From Autumnicola lenta (GTDB lineage Bacteria > Bacteroidota > Bacteroidia > Flavobacteriales > Flavobacteriaceae): 43,730 bases of DNA. The notes beneath the pieces were generated by a model that searched no databases, had not been told where the DNA came from, and saw only the letters and a program-made list of their open reading frames with translations. The stretch covers positions 1 to 43,730 of the forward strand of contig NZ_JAVRHO010000027.1 of assembly GCF_031846515.1 (NCBI RefSeq), in the 5' to 3' direction. Numbering within the stretch: position 1 is the stretch's first letter; each line of letters opens with the position of its first letter. Positions 8,251-16,450 of this stretch are shown piece by piece. A program made the translations under genes and the position numbers.

Positions 8251-9321
8251 CTACTTCTTCAGCGCCTTGTCCAGGAGCTTTATATATTTATGAATACCTT
8301 CTTCTATTTCCTTCACATATATAAATTCATCTGCGGAATGTGACCTTGTGGAATCTCCGGGTCCGAGCTTCAGGGACGGGCATTTCAGCATCGCCTGATC
8401 TGAAAGTGTGGGTGAACCGTAAGTTTCCATTCCCAGACTGATGCCGGCTTGCACCAAATCATGTTCCTGCGGAATAGATGACGAATTTAACAGAAGCGAC
8501 CTCGGGGTAATTTCGTCTACCGGCGCTTGTTTCTGAAGAATTTCTGCAACTTCAGCATTGCTGTAGCAGTCGTTTACACGTACGTCAATCACCAAATCTA
8601 CCTTTCCAGGCACCACGTTATGCTGACTGCCAGCCTTAATCTGAGTAACAGTAAGTTTAACTTCACCCAGAGCTTCTGAAACGTCCTTAAACCGGAAGTT
8701 TTCAAACCACTGCAGCACTTTTGCTGTTTTGTATATCGCGTTATTATCATTTGGATGAGCGGCATGAGATGGCGTTCCTTTTACCACAGCATCAAAAACG
8801 ACAAGACCTTTTTCCGCTACCGCCAGTTGCATTAAAGTTGGCTCACCCACAATAGCCACGTCGATATTTGGCATTTTAGGCAGCAGGCATGAAATTCCGT
8901 TTTTTCCGTTGGTTTCTTCTTCAGCAGAACCTGCAAAAACAATGTTGTACTCTAAATCTTCAGCTTCATAAAACCACGTAAAGGTTGCTAAAAGAGAAAC
9001 AAGACATCCGCCGGCATCGTTACTCCCGAGGCCGAATAACTTTCCGTCTTCAATTTCAGCTTTAAAAGGATCCCTGGTGTAGCCGGAATTGGGTTTAACA
9101 GTATCCTGATGAGAATTGAGCAGTAAAGTAGGCTTCGACTCATCAAAATTTTTATTAACCGCCCAAACATTGTTCAGGTGCCTCTGAAAATTGATGTTAT
9201 GGCTTGTGCACCAGTTTTCCAAAAGCCTGGCCGTACCATCTTCCTCTTCTGAAAAAGACTTGGTTTCAATTAGATTTTTCAGCAAATCAAGCGCCTGACT
9301 CTGAAGTTCTGATAAGCTCAT
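8251..9321 (-). CDS. argE: M20-family deacylase, predicted N-acyl-citrulline (or N-acyl-ornithine) deacylase
   Basis: Removes the acyl group in the arginine pathway. Because this operon has an acyl-ornithine type transcarbamylase, the likely substrate is N-succinyl- or N-acetyl-citrulline rather than acetylornithine (inference). The M20 dinuclear-zinc residues are visible: His in LLNSHQDTVKP (about residues 67-77), Asp in GSNDAGGCL (about 98-106), Glu-Glu in SAEEETNG (about 131-138), and a late His in RSHSADEFIYV. The 356 residues match the short M20 deacylases of Bacteroidota. Its ATG overlaps the argB stop by one base. Succinyl-diaminopimelate desuccinylase is the main alternative by family, but operon context opposes it. 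Confidence 0.85.
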   Translation of the reverse strand: MSLSELQSQALDLLKNLIETKSFSEEEDGTARLLENWCTSHNINFQRHLNNVWAVNKNFDESKPTLLLNSHQDTVKPNSGYTRDPFKAEIEDGKLFGLGSNDAGGCLVSLLATFTWFYEAEDLEYNIVFAGSAEEETNGKNGISCLLPKMPNIDVAIVGEPTLMQLAVAEKGLVVFDAVVKGTPSHAAHPNDNNAIYKTAKVLQWFENFRFKDVSEALGEVKLTVTQIKAGSQHNVVPGKVDLVIDVRVNDCYSNAEVAEILQKQAPVDEITPRSLLLNSSSIPQEHDLVQAGISLGMETYGSPTLSDQAMLKCPSLKLGPGDSTRSHSADEFIYVKEIEEGIHKYIKLLDKALKK

Positions 9322-10100
9322 TATTTTACTATTTTGGTATGTACTGAATTTTTCTTTAGTAGATTAGAGTCCCCTAATCTGATTTTTGTAACGCCATGAT
9401 GAAGTGCCTGAAAGCAATTATGAAGTTTTGGCAGCATCCCTTCACTAATTACGCCTCTGTTCATCAATTGCTTATAAAGTTGTTCATCAATCTCTTTAAT
9501 GACAGATTCGTCATTATCCACATCTGTAAGCACACCCTTTTTTTCAAAGCAAAAATCAAGTTCTGTATCATAAATGGCAGACATAGCTTTGGCAACTTCG
9601 GCAGCAACAGAATCTCCGTTGGTATTGTAAAGTTGTCCGTCACCACTATAAGAAATTGCTGAAAATACCGGGATAATCCCCTGCTCCAAAAGGGAAGAAA
9701 TAAAAGAGGCGTTAATTTTCACAATATCGCCCACAAATCCAAAATCGATTTCCTTAACTTCCCTTTTTTTCGAAACTATACTTGCTCCATCTGCACCACA
9801 TAAGCCTATAGCATTTGTGCCTCGCGCCTGCAGTTTTGCTACAATATTTTTATTAATGAGCCCGCCGTAAACCATGGTGATTACTTTTATGGAATTGGCA
9901 TCGGTAATCCTTCTCCCATCCACCATTTTAGTTTCGTAACCAAGCTTTTGAGCAATTTTGGTAGCCATGCTTCCGCCACCATGAATAAGAATTTTGGGAG
10001 TCTCTAACTCTGAGAAATCATTGAGGAATTCCCTGAGCTTATTCTCATCCTCAATTAACTTCCCTCCTATTTTTACAACTTTAACAACTTTTTTCTCCAT
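9321..10100 (-). CDS. argB: N-acyl-glutamate kinase (acetylglutamate kinase family)
   Basis: Phosphorylates the gamma-carboxylate of N-acetyl- or N-succinyl-glutamate. It is an amino-acid-kinase fold with KIGGKLIEDE at residues 10-19, ILIHGGGSMA at 36-45 (glycine-rich anion hole), and MVDGRRITD near 59-67. The 259 residues and the lack of the extended N-terminal helix suggest the arginine-insensitive, dimeric type of NAGK; that is a length-based inference. It lies between argF' (60 bases upstream) and argE (one-base overlap). Confidence 0.92.
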   Translation of the reverse strand: MEKKVVKVVKIGGKLIEDENKLREFLNDFSELETPKILIHGGGSMATKIAQKLGYETKMVDGRRITDANSIKVITMVYGGLINKNIVAKLQARGTNAIGLCGADGASIVSKKREVKEIDFGFVGDIVKINASFISSLLEQGIIPVFSAISYSGDGQLYNTNGDSVAAEVAKAMSAIYDTELDFCFEKKGVLTDVDNDESVIKEIDEQLYKQLMNRGVISEGMLPKLHNCFQALHHGVTKIRLGDSNLLKKNSVHTKIVK

Positions 10101-10160
10101 TTCCTTTTGCCCTTAATTGTAATCCCGATTCAAATCTTCTGAAATAATATTTTTGAATTA

Positions 10161-11105
10161 TTATTTCTTTTCCAGAATCCTTCTCAATACTGCCTGTGCA
10201 GCAAAAGTCCTGTTGCCGGCCTGGTGAATCACTACCGAATTTTCACTATCCAGCACCTCATCTGCAATTACCATGTTCCTCCTTACCGGCAGGCAATGCA
10301 TCACTTTGGCATTGTTGGTTTTTTTCAGTTTATCTCCCGTTAGTGTCCAGGAAGTATCTGTTTTTAAGGCTTTTCCGTACTGTTCATAACTACTCCAGTT
10401 TTTCACATACACAAAATCAGCATCTTTTAAAGCCTCATCCTGATCGTGAGTAACTTCAACATCTTTAGTGATTGAAGGATTAAGATTATAACCCTCAGGA
10501 TTCGCAATTACAAAATCAGCATTTAATCTCTGCATGACTTCAGCAAAAGAATTCGGTACAGATTGCGGTAGTGCTTTTGGATGTGGCGCCCAGGTTAAAA
10601 CAACTTTCGGTTTTTTATCTGTCTTTAATTCTGAAATGGTAATTGCATCTGTAAGTGCCTGCAAAGGGTGTCCCGTGGCGCTTTCAAGATTTATTACGGG
10701 CACAGAAGCGTACTTCTGAAAACTTTTAAGCACCAATTCTGCTTCGTCTTTCTCTTTATCTTTTAAGTCAGGAAAGGCACGTACAGCAATAATATCACAA
10801 TACTGTGAAAGCACTGCAGCAGCTTCTTTAATATGTTCCGCTTTATTGGAATCCATTACGGCTCCATCTTCAAATTCCAACGCCCAACCGTCTTTATCAG
10901 CATTCATTACCATCACTTCCATTCCCAGTAATTTTGCAGCTTTCTCTGTGCTTAAACGCGTACGCAGACTTGGATTGAAAAACAGCATTCCCAGCGTTTT
11001 TCCTTTTCCAACTACTCCTGCGGTATTTTTGTTTTTTAGCTGAAGCGCCTCATCAATTAATTCCTGTAAATTTTCAATGTCTGATAACGTGATGTAATTG
11101 TTCAT
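10161..11105 (-). CDS. argF': N-acyl-L-ornithine carbamoyltransferase, predicted N-succinylornithine type
   Basis: Carbamoylates an N-acylated ornithine. Carbamoyl-phosphate motifs are SLRTR (46-50), HPLQ (146-149) and HCLP (270-273). The loop WAPHPKALPQSVPNSF (172-187) is the proline-rich segment special to the AOTCase/SOTCase subfamily and absent from ordinary ornithine carbamoyltransferases. The specificity residue, Glu92 in Xanthomonas AOTCase and Pro90 in Bacteroides fragilis SOTCase, aligns with Ala89 here (in MDSNKAEH). Published work (Shi and colleagues, 2007, from memory) showed that replacing that Glu with Pro, Ser, Val or Ala turned AOTCase into SOTCase, so succinylornithine is the predicted substrate. 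314 residues, of the size expected for SOTCase. The alignment was done by eye. Confidence 0.92.
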   Translation of the reverse strand: MNNYITLSDIENLQELIDEALQLKNKNTAGVVGKGKTLGMLFFNPSLRTRLSTEKAAKLLGMEVMVMNADKDGWALEFEDGAVMDSNKAEHIKEAAAVLSQYCDIIAVRAFPDLKDKEKDEAELVLKSFQKYASVPVINLESATGHPLQALTDAITISELKTDKKPKVVLTWAPHPKALPQSVPNSFAEVMQRLNADFVIANPEGYNLNPSITKDVEVTHDQDEALKDADFVYVKNWSSYEQYGKALKTDTSWTLTGDKLKKTNNAKVMHCLPVRRNMVIADEVLDSENSVVIHQAGNRTFAAQAVLRRILEKK

Positions 11106-11143
11106 TTAGCTAATTTCTAATTCTTCATTCTTATTTTTATTCA

Positions 11144-11177
11144 AGACCTCACAGGTTCTTGAAAACCTGTGGGGTCT
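11144..11177. repeat. Palindromic repeat, copy 3, between argD and argF'
   Basis: AGACCTCACAGGTT (11144-11157) and AACCTGTGGGGTCT (11164-11177) pair around a six-base loop, with one position that becomes G-U in RNA. It is the same family as the 8039 copy but slightly decayed. It sits in the 108-base gap between argD and argF'. Confidence 0.8.
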
Positions 11178-11213
11178 AATGAGTTTCTGAAACTCTAGAT
11201 TTCCGGTAAAATT

Positions 11214-12341
11214 TTACTTCAACGCCATCTTTAAAGCTTCAAAGAAAACATCAAACTGTTCCTTTTTAATATTTAAAGGAGGTAAAATCCGAAGCAGATT
11301 TTTATTTGAAGCCGCCCCTGTAAAGACCTGATGTTCGAATAATAATTTCTTTCTTAAGGATGCAATTTCAAAGTCAAATTCCAGACCTATCATTAGTCCT
11401 CTTCCTTTCACTTTTTTGATCTGCGGAATCTGAGCAGCGTGTTCTTTTACATATTCAAAAAGAGCTTTGGCATTCCCAATAAGTTCTTCTTTTTCAATAA
11501 TTTCCAGCACAGCAATTCCTGCAGCACAGGCAAGGTGATTACCTCCAAAGGTGGTTCCCAGCATTCCATATTTCGCCTGAATGTTCTTATCGACTAAAAT
11601 TCCGCCGATCGGAAAACCATTCCCCATTCCTTTGGCCATAGAAATAATATCTGGTCTAATTCCGTGCTTTTGAAAAGCAAAAAAGTCTCCCGTCCTGCCA
11701 TAACCGGCCTGGACTTCATCTGCAATTAAAATAGCTCCATGCTTTTTACATAATTCCGAAGCTTTTTTATAAAATTCAGTGCTGGCTTCATCCAGTCCTC
11801 CCACACCCTGAATAACTTCAAAAATTACTGCGGCAACATCTCCTTTTTTCAGCTCATTTTCCAGTGCTTCAGTATCATCAAAAGCTAACTTTTTGGCATT
11901 ATGTCCTTTATTAAAAGGTGCTTTTATGCCTTCATTATCTGTTACTGCCACAACTCCGGAAGTCCTTCCGTGGAAAGCTTTTTCGAAATAAATCACCTTA
12001 TCTCTTCCTGTCTGAAAAGAAGCGAGCTTTAAAGCATTCTCATTGGCTTCAGCGCCGGAATTACATAAAAACAAGCTGTAATCTTTAACTCCGGAAATTT
12101 TTTCCAGCTTTTCCGCAAGTTCGTTCTGCAATGGATTTTTTATAGAATTAGAATAAAAACCAAGCTTATTCAACTGATCGCTGATGGCTTTTACATAAAC
12201 CGGATGAGAATGCCCCACTGAAATTACGGCATGACCGCCATATAAATCCAGATATTCTTTATTGTTTTTATCAAAAACATAAGCGCCTTCGCCTTTTACC
12301 GGCGTAATGTCGTAAAGCGGATATACATCAAATAAATCCAT
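11214..12341 (-). CDS. argD: Acylornithine aminotransferase (PLP-dependent)
   Basis: Converts N-acyl-glutamate semialdehyde to N-acyl-ornithine with glutamate as amino donor. It is a class-III aminotransferase. CNSGAEANE lies at 93-101, the cofactor Asp is in IADEVQAGYGRTG (206-218), and the Schiff-base Lys237 in SMAKGMGNG. The 375 residues are usual for ArgD. It may act on succinylated substrates given the neighbouring ArgF'. The stop of proC is two bases before its ATG. Confidence 0.93.
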   Translation of the reverse strand: MDLFDVYPLYDITPVKGEGAYVFDKNNKEYLDLYGGHAVISVGHSHPVYVKAISDQLNKLGFYSNSIKNPLQNELAEKLEKISGVKDYSLFLCNSGAEANENALKLASFQTGRDKVIYFEKAFHGRTSGVVAVTDNEGIKAPFNKGHNAKKLAFDDTEALENELKKGDVAAVIFEVIQGVGGLDEASTEFYKKASELCKKHGAILIADEVQAGYGRTGDFFAFQKHGIRPDIISMAKGMGNGFPIGGILVDKNIQAKYGMLGTTFGGNHLACAAGIAVLEIIEKEELIGNAKALFEYVKEHAAQIPQIKKVKGRGLMIGLEFDFEIASLRKKLLFEHQVFTGAASNKNLLRILPPLNIKKEQFDVFFEALKMALK

Positions 12342-12343
12342 AG

Positions 12344-13138
12344 TTATTGATCTGAAATTGAATTAATTTTTTTGAAAGATGCCTGTATTCCTTGTATGAG
12401 CGAAGAACTGAGTCCGTTATGTTCCATTTCATTCAAACCTTCAATAGTACAGCCTCTCGGGGTCGTAACTTTATCAATTTCTTCCTCGGGATGTTTACCT
12501 GATTCTATTAAAAGACTGGCGGCACCCAGGCAGGTTTGCATAGACAGCTCCTGAGCTTCTTTTGCATCAAATCCTAATTGTACGGCTCCCTGAGTCGTGG
12601 CGCGGATTAAGCGCATCCAGAATGCTACTCCGCTGGCGCAAATTACTGTTGCGGCCTGCATCTTATTTTCAGGAATAATAATACTGCTGCCAAGTCGGTT
12701 AAAAATAGCTTCAGCAATCGCAATGCGCTTTTCCCCTTTTTTATTACTGCAAAGACAGGTCATCGATTTTCCAACCGCAATTGCCGTATTTGGCATGGAA
12801 CGGATTATAAATTGATCTTCTCCAACAATAGCTTCTATCCTCGGAATTTTGAACCCGGTAACTGTAGATATAAGAACGTGCTTATCTGTAAGTACATCTT
12901 TAATTTCTTCCAGAATACCTTCCAGCTGAGTGGGCTGAACTGCAAATATCAGGATATCGGAATTATTTACCGCCTCCAGGTTGTCTGAAGTAACACTCAC
13001 TTTAGAATATTCCTCATAATCTTTAATATTATCCACTTTCCTTTTACTCAGATAAAGTGTGGTAAAAGCGTTATTTACGATAAGACCTTTAGCAATTGAA
13101 AGTCCGAGGTTCCCGGCTCCTAAAATGGCAATTTTCAT
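12344..13138 (-). CDS. proC: Pyrroline-5-carboxylate reductase inside the arginine operon
   Basis: Reduces 1-pyrroline-5-carboxylate to proline. The N-terminal Rossmann motif AILGAGNLGLSIAKGL (residues 3-18) and the C-terminal dimer domain with VTTPRGCTIEGLNEME (about 225-240), the P5C reductase signature, are both present. At 264 residues it has the family length. It is placed between argC and argD, two bases from argD. No proA or proB is in the window. Its role in an arginine operon may be linked to the shared glutamate-semialdehyde chemistry or to proline supply. Function secure, reason for the placement inferred. Confidence 0.93.
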   Translation of the reverse strand: MKIAILGAGNLGLSIAKGLIVNNAFTTLYLSKRKVDNIKDYEEYSKVSVTSDNLEAVNNSDILIFAVQPTQLEGILEEIKDVLTDKHVLISTVTGFKIPRIEAIVGEDQFIIRSMPNTAIAVGKSMTCLCSNKKGEKRIAIAEAIFNRLGSSIIIPENKMQAATVICASGVAFWMRLIRATTQGAVQLGFDAKEAQELSMQTCLGAASLLIESGKHPEEEIDKVTTPRGCTIEGLNEMEHNGLSSSLIQGIQASFKKINSISDQ

Positions 13139-13244
13139 CCTTGATTATTTTAAATTTTAAATGCTAATTTTGAATTTAATTAGTAAAGCTCCGGAAACAT
13201 TAATATCATGGTCTTTTCCTTTATCTCTTTACCTTTTTCCTGTT

Positions 13245-13277
13245 ATTGCGAGCAAAGTTTCAATGCCGCGAAGCAAT
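13245..13277. repeat. Small interspersed repeat (ATTGCGAG...GAAGCAAT type) between argC and proC
   Basis: ATTGC (13245-13249) and GCAAT (13273-13277) bound a GC-richer insert in an otherwise AT-rich 216-base gap. From memory, ATTGCGAG...GCGAAGCAATC elements recur in intergenic regions of many Bacteroidota genomes. The remainder of 13139-13354 shows only T-rich low-complexity sequence and no gene. Confidence 0.55.
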
Positions 13278-13354
13278 CTTATATATACGACTATCTTCTT
13301 TTAAATATTTTTCCCCCATCTCTCCTTAACTCTTTTCCTCTTTTACTTTTTTTA

Positions 13355-14320
13355 TTAAAAATAGGTCGCTTTTAAATGCAATCCTGCAGTCTCTTCCAAT
13401 CCAAACATCAGGTTCATATTCTGCACTGCCTGTCCTGAAGCCCCTTTCAGCAAATTATCGATAATACTTGTTATTAAGAGCTTATCTCCAAACTTCTGCA
13501 ATCTCACTAATCCCTTATTTGTATTTACAACCTGCTTCAAGTGAAGTGCTTCATCTGTCACAAAAGTAAAAGCGGCATCTTTATAAGCTTCCTGATAAAT
13601 TTCCCTGGCTTCTTCCAGGCTTCCTGAGAATTTCGTGTAGGCAGTAGCATGTATTCCGCGGGAGAAATTCCCCCTGTTCGGAATAAAATTAATTTCAGCA
13701 TCGTGCTTCGGCTGAAAATTCTTAACGCTCTGAGTAAGCTCATTCAAGTGCTGATGTTCAAAAGATTTATAGGCAGAAAAATTATTGTCCCGCCAGGTAA
13801 AGTGCGTGGTTTCAGATAAAGAAGTGCCCGCACCGGTAGCTCCGGTTACAGCGTTTATATGAATATCTTCCTTTAACAAATTTTCCTTAGCCAGAGGCAA
13901 AATCGCGATGCTAATCGCAGTGGCAAAACATCCCGGATTTGCGACGAAATTTGCCATTTTAATCGCCTCTATGTTAAATTCAGGTAAGCCGTAAACAAAA
14001 GAATGATCTTCCCTTGACATACGGTAATCAGTACTTAAGTCTACAATTTTTGTTTTTTCTGAGAATTTATTTTCAGAAAGAAATTTTACTGAGTTCCCAT
14101 GCCCCAGACAAAGAAAAACTACGTCAACTTCCTTGTTTATTTCTCCGCTAAACTGCAAGTCTGTTTCTCCTAATAAATCCTGATGCACGTTTGCAACGGG
14201 TTTTCCCGGTTGTGATGTACTGTAGACAAAATTTATGTTTACTTCCGGATGCCTGAGCAGTATTCTTATTAATTCCCCCGCTGTGTAACCGGCTCCTCCA
14301 ATAATTCCTGCCTCTATCAT
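13355..14320 (-). CDS. argC: N-acyl-gamma-glutamyl-phosphate reductase
   Basis: Reduces the acyl-glutamyl phosphate to its semialdehyde with NADPH. GIIGGAGYTAGELIRILLRHP (6-25) is the nucleotide-binding start. The catalytic Cys131 lies in the NPGCFATA signature. 321 residues, typical of the short ArgC of Bacteroidota. Its ATG overlaps the argG stop (ATGA), showing tight coupling to argG. The gene downstream, proC, is 216 bases away across a repeat element. Confidence 0.95.
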   Translation of the reverse strand: MIEAGIIGGAGYTAGELIRILLRHPEVNINFVYSTSQPGKPVANVHQDLLGETDLQFSGEINKEVDVVFLCLGHGNSVKFLSENKFSEKTKIVDLSTDYRMSREDHSFVYGLPEFNIEAIKMANFVANPGCFATAISIAILPLAKENLLKEDIHINAVTGATGAGTSLSETTHFTWRDNNFSAYKSFEHQHLNELTQSVKNFQPKHDAEINFIPNRGNFSRGIHATAYTKFSGSLEEAREIYQEAYKDAAFTFVTDEALHLKQVVNTNKGLVRLQKFGDKLLITSIIDNLLKGASGQAVQNMNLMFGLEETAGLHLKATYF

Positions 14321-15504
14321 TGCTCCTGCTTTACATGTTGATAAATCTTCCCGGCGTTCGAAAGGATTTTGATAAATCCTTTTGCATCGTCTGCTGTCCA
14401 GGCTTTGTTTTCTTCTCCGTATTTTCCAAAACTGCTGCTCATTAAATCGTATTTAGATTTAATTCCATCCAGCGTAAACCTGTAGGGATGGAGCGTCACA
14501 AATACTTCGCCTGTTACCTGCTCCTGTGAGCTTTGTAGGAACGCCTCCAGATTTCTCATCACAGGATCCAGATACTGACCTTCATGGAGGTGCGTACCGT
14601 ACCAGTTGGCTATATAATCCTTATGCTGAAGCTGCCATTTACTAAGTGTATGTTTTTCCAGCAAATGATGTGCTTTTATGGTAATTAAAGCAGCGGAAGC
14701 TTCAAAGCCAACTCTTCCCTTAATTCCGATAATAGTGTCTCCTACATGAATATCCCTGCCAATTGCATATTTTGAAGCAATACTTTCCAGGATTTCGATA
14801 TTTTTTTCGGGAGCGTTTTCTTTTCCGTTTACAGCGGTGAGTTCTCCTTTTGTAAAGCTTAAACTAACTTGTTTTGGTTCTTTCTCTTTTAGTTGTGAAG
14901 GATAAGCTTCTTCAGGTAGAGGTTTTTCTGAAGTTAAAGTTTCAGCACCGCCAACACTTGTTCCCCACAAACCTTTGTTAACTGAATATTTTGCTTTTTC
15001 CCAATTCATATCCACACCATTGGCCTTAAGATATTCAATTTCTTCCTGTCGGGTGAGTTGTTTGTCTCTGATTGGGGTGATAATTTGAATATTTGGAGCG
15101 ATGGTTTGAAAAATCATATCAAACCTTACCTGGTCGTTTCCTGCACCGGTACTACCGTGAGCAATATATCCGGCTCCAATCTCTTTTGCGTGATTTACTA
15201 TTTCTATGGCCTGTATAATACGCTCTGCACTTACGGAAAGCGGATAGGTGTTATTTTTAAGAACATTACCGAAAATGAGGAATTTTACCACCTTGTCATA
15301 AAAGGAAGCAACCGCATCTATGTTTTTGTAAGTTTTCGCTCCAATCTTTTGAGCATTGGAACCTATTTTCTCTATTTCTTCTTCTGAAAAACCTCCGGTA
15401 TTTACACTTACCGCATGAACTTCAAAATTTTCTTCTTTAGATAAATACTTAGCACAATAGGAAGTATCAAGACCGCCACTATATGCTATTACTACTTTCT
15501 TCAT
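14317..15504 (-). CDS. argG: Argininosuccinate synthase
   Basis: Joins citrulline and aspartate using ATP. The PP-loop AYSGGLDTSYCAKYL is at residues 8-22, and GYIAHGSTGAGNDQVRFD near 112-129 is the second family signature. The 395 residues match normal length. It is the second gene of the operon, 94 bases after the acyltransferase stop, and that gap contains a GC-rich hairpin repeat at 15557. Four-base overlap with argC. Confidence 0.96.
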   Translation of the reverse strand: MKKVVIAYSGGLDTSYCAKYLSKEENFEVHAVSVNTGGFSEEEIEKIGSNAQKIGAKTYKNIDAVASFYDKVVKFLIFGNVLKNNTYPLSVSAERIIQAIEIVNHAKEIGAGYIAHGSTGAGNDQVRFDMIFQTIAPNIQIITPIRDKQLTRQEEIEYLKANGVDMNWEKAKYSVNKGLWGTSVGGAETLTSEKPLPEEAYPSQLKEKEPKQVSLSFTKGELTAVNGKENAPEKNIEILESIASKYAIGRDIHVGDTIIGIKGRVGFEASAALITIKAHHLLEKHTLSKWQLQHKDYIANWYGTHLHEGQYLDPVMRNLEAFLQSSQEQVTGEVFVTLHPYRFTLDGIKSKYDLMSSSFGKYGEENKAWTADDAKGFIKILSNAGKIYQHVKQEQ

Positions 15505-15556
15505 TTTTTAATTTTTCTTAGATGTTGGTTTGCCATGAACTATAATACTCTATGTT

Positions 15557-15600
15557 CCCCTCCTTGTTAGAAGGAGGGGTGGCCGCAGGACGGGGTGGTC
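15557..15600. repeat. GC-rich interspersed hairpin repeat between the acyltransferase gene and argG
   Basis: CCCCTCCTT (15557-15565), loop GTTAG, AAGGAGGGG (15571-15579), followed by a GC-rich tail up to the acyltransferase stop. Composition contrasts sharply with the surrounding AT-rich leader. Elements with this CCCCTCCTT...AAGGAGGGG core and a CACCCCGTC tail are, from memory, widespread in flavobacterial intergenic DNA. No T-run follows on the minus strand, so argG transcription could continue through it. Confidence 0.6.
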
Positions 15601-16228
15601 AGCTTTCACTTTTCTCTTTTTTATAAAAGAGCGTCTGTTTAATATTTTTTAACCTTTTGAAAGCCTTATCGTTCAGACTCTCCTTTTTTTCTGCTTTCTC
15701 CTTCTTTTTTTCAGGATCATACATCATCCCGGTACAAAGGCACATTTTGCGCTCTGTTCTGGTAAGGATGTCGTAATTCTTGCAGGTCTGGCAGCCTTTC
15801 CAAAAGCTGTCATCATCGGTAAGTTCAGAAAAAGTTACGGGCTGGTATCCTAGCTCGTAATTGATCTTCATCACAGCCAGTCCGGTTGTGATCCCAAAGA
15901 TTTTGGCTGTCGGATATTTTTCTCGTGAATATTTGAAGATAACTTCCTTTATTTCCTTTGCCAATCCCTGATTCCTGTAGTCAGGATGCACAATAAGCCC
16001 GGAATTTGCCACATATTTTTCATGGCTCCAGGTCTCGATATAACAAAAGCCAGCGAACTTGTGGCCATCGAAAGCTATTATCGCATTTCCCTTTTCCATC
16101 TTACTGATGATATATTCAGGAGTACGACGTGCAATGCCGGTACCACGGACTTTTGCCGATTCTTCTATTGTGTTACAAATGATCTCTGCATAGGAAGCAT
16201 GAGATTTGTTAGCAATGATAATCTTCAT
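15599..16228 (-). CDS. GNAT acyltransferase heading the arginine operon; candidate N-acyl-glutamate synthase
   Basis: A GCN5-related N-acyltransferase: the acyl-CoA site R-x-x-G-x-A is at residues 85-90 (RNQGLA), after the beta-strand NSGLIVHPDYR. In this position it is a good candidate for the first step, acylating glutamate with acetyl- or succinyl-CoA; no other argA or argJ is in the window. I recall genome-wide fitness work on Bacteroides and Echinicola that tied such a gene to arginine synthesis, but cannot verify it here. Beyond the GNAT core there is a C-terminal cysteine cluster, Cys146-x2-Cys149 and Cys163-x-Cys165, suggestive of a metal site, then a Lys-rich tail. 209 residues. First gene of the operon, with a long untranslated leader. 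Confidence 0.8.
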   Translation of the reverse strand: MKIIIANKSHASYAEIICNTIEESAKVRGTGIARRTPEYIISKMEKGNAIIAFDGHKFAGFCYIETWSHEKYVANSGLIVHPDYRNQGLAKEIKEVIFKYSREKYPTAKIFGITTGLAVMKINYELGYQPVTFSELTDDDSFWKGCQTCKNYDILTRTERKMCLCTGMMYDPEKKKEKAEKKESLNDKAFKRLKNIKQTLFYKKEKSES

Positions 16229-16317
16229 CTGCTAAAAATTTTGTTGAAAAAATTAATTCGATTTTTGTCTTCTGAGAGGGGAACCGGACTCACCTTGAGT
16301 TCCATAAATTACACACG

Positions 16318-16356
16318 CACTTACGTGCGGGGGAAAAAGCGGCGCATGGGAGAAAC
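16318..16356. repeat. GC-rich leader element A
   Basis: On the plus strand it reads CACTTACGTGCGGGGG, then GCGGCG and GAAAC. CGCAC-TTAC-GTGCG forms a five-base-pair hairpin just overlapping its left end. It shares the ordered blocks cttac, tgcg, gcggggg, gcggcg and gaaac with element B, about 135 bases away. Confidence 0.5.
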
Positions 16357-16450
16357 TTCAGAATAAAATCTGAAATTTGCCGTTTTTAGTATGTCGTTTA
16401 GATTTTTCAATGTAGATGATTTCAAAATAATAATTACCTTTTGCACGGAA

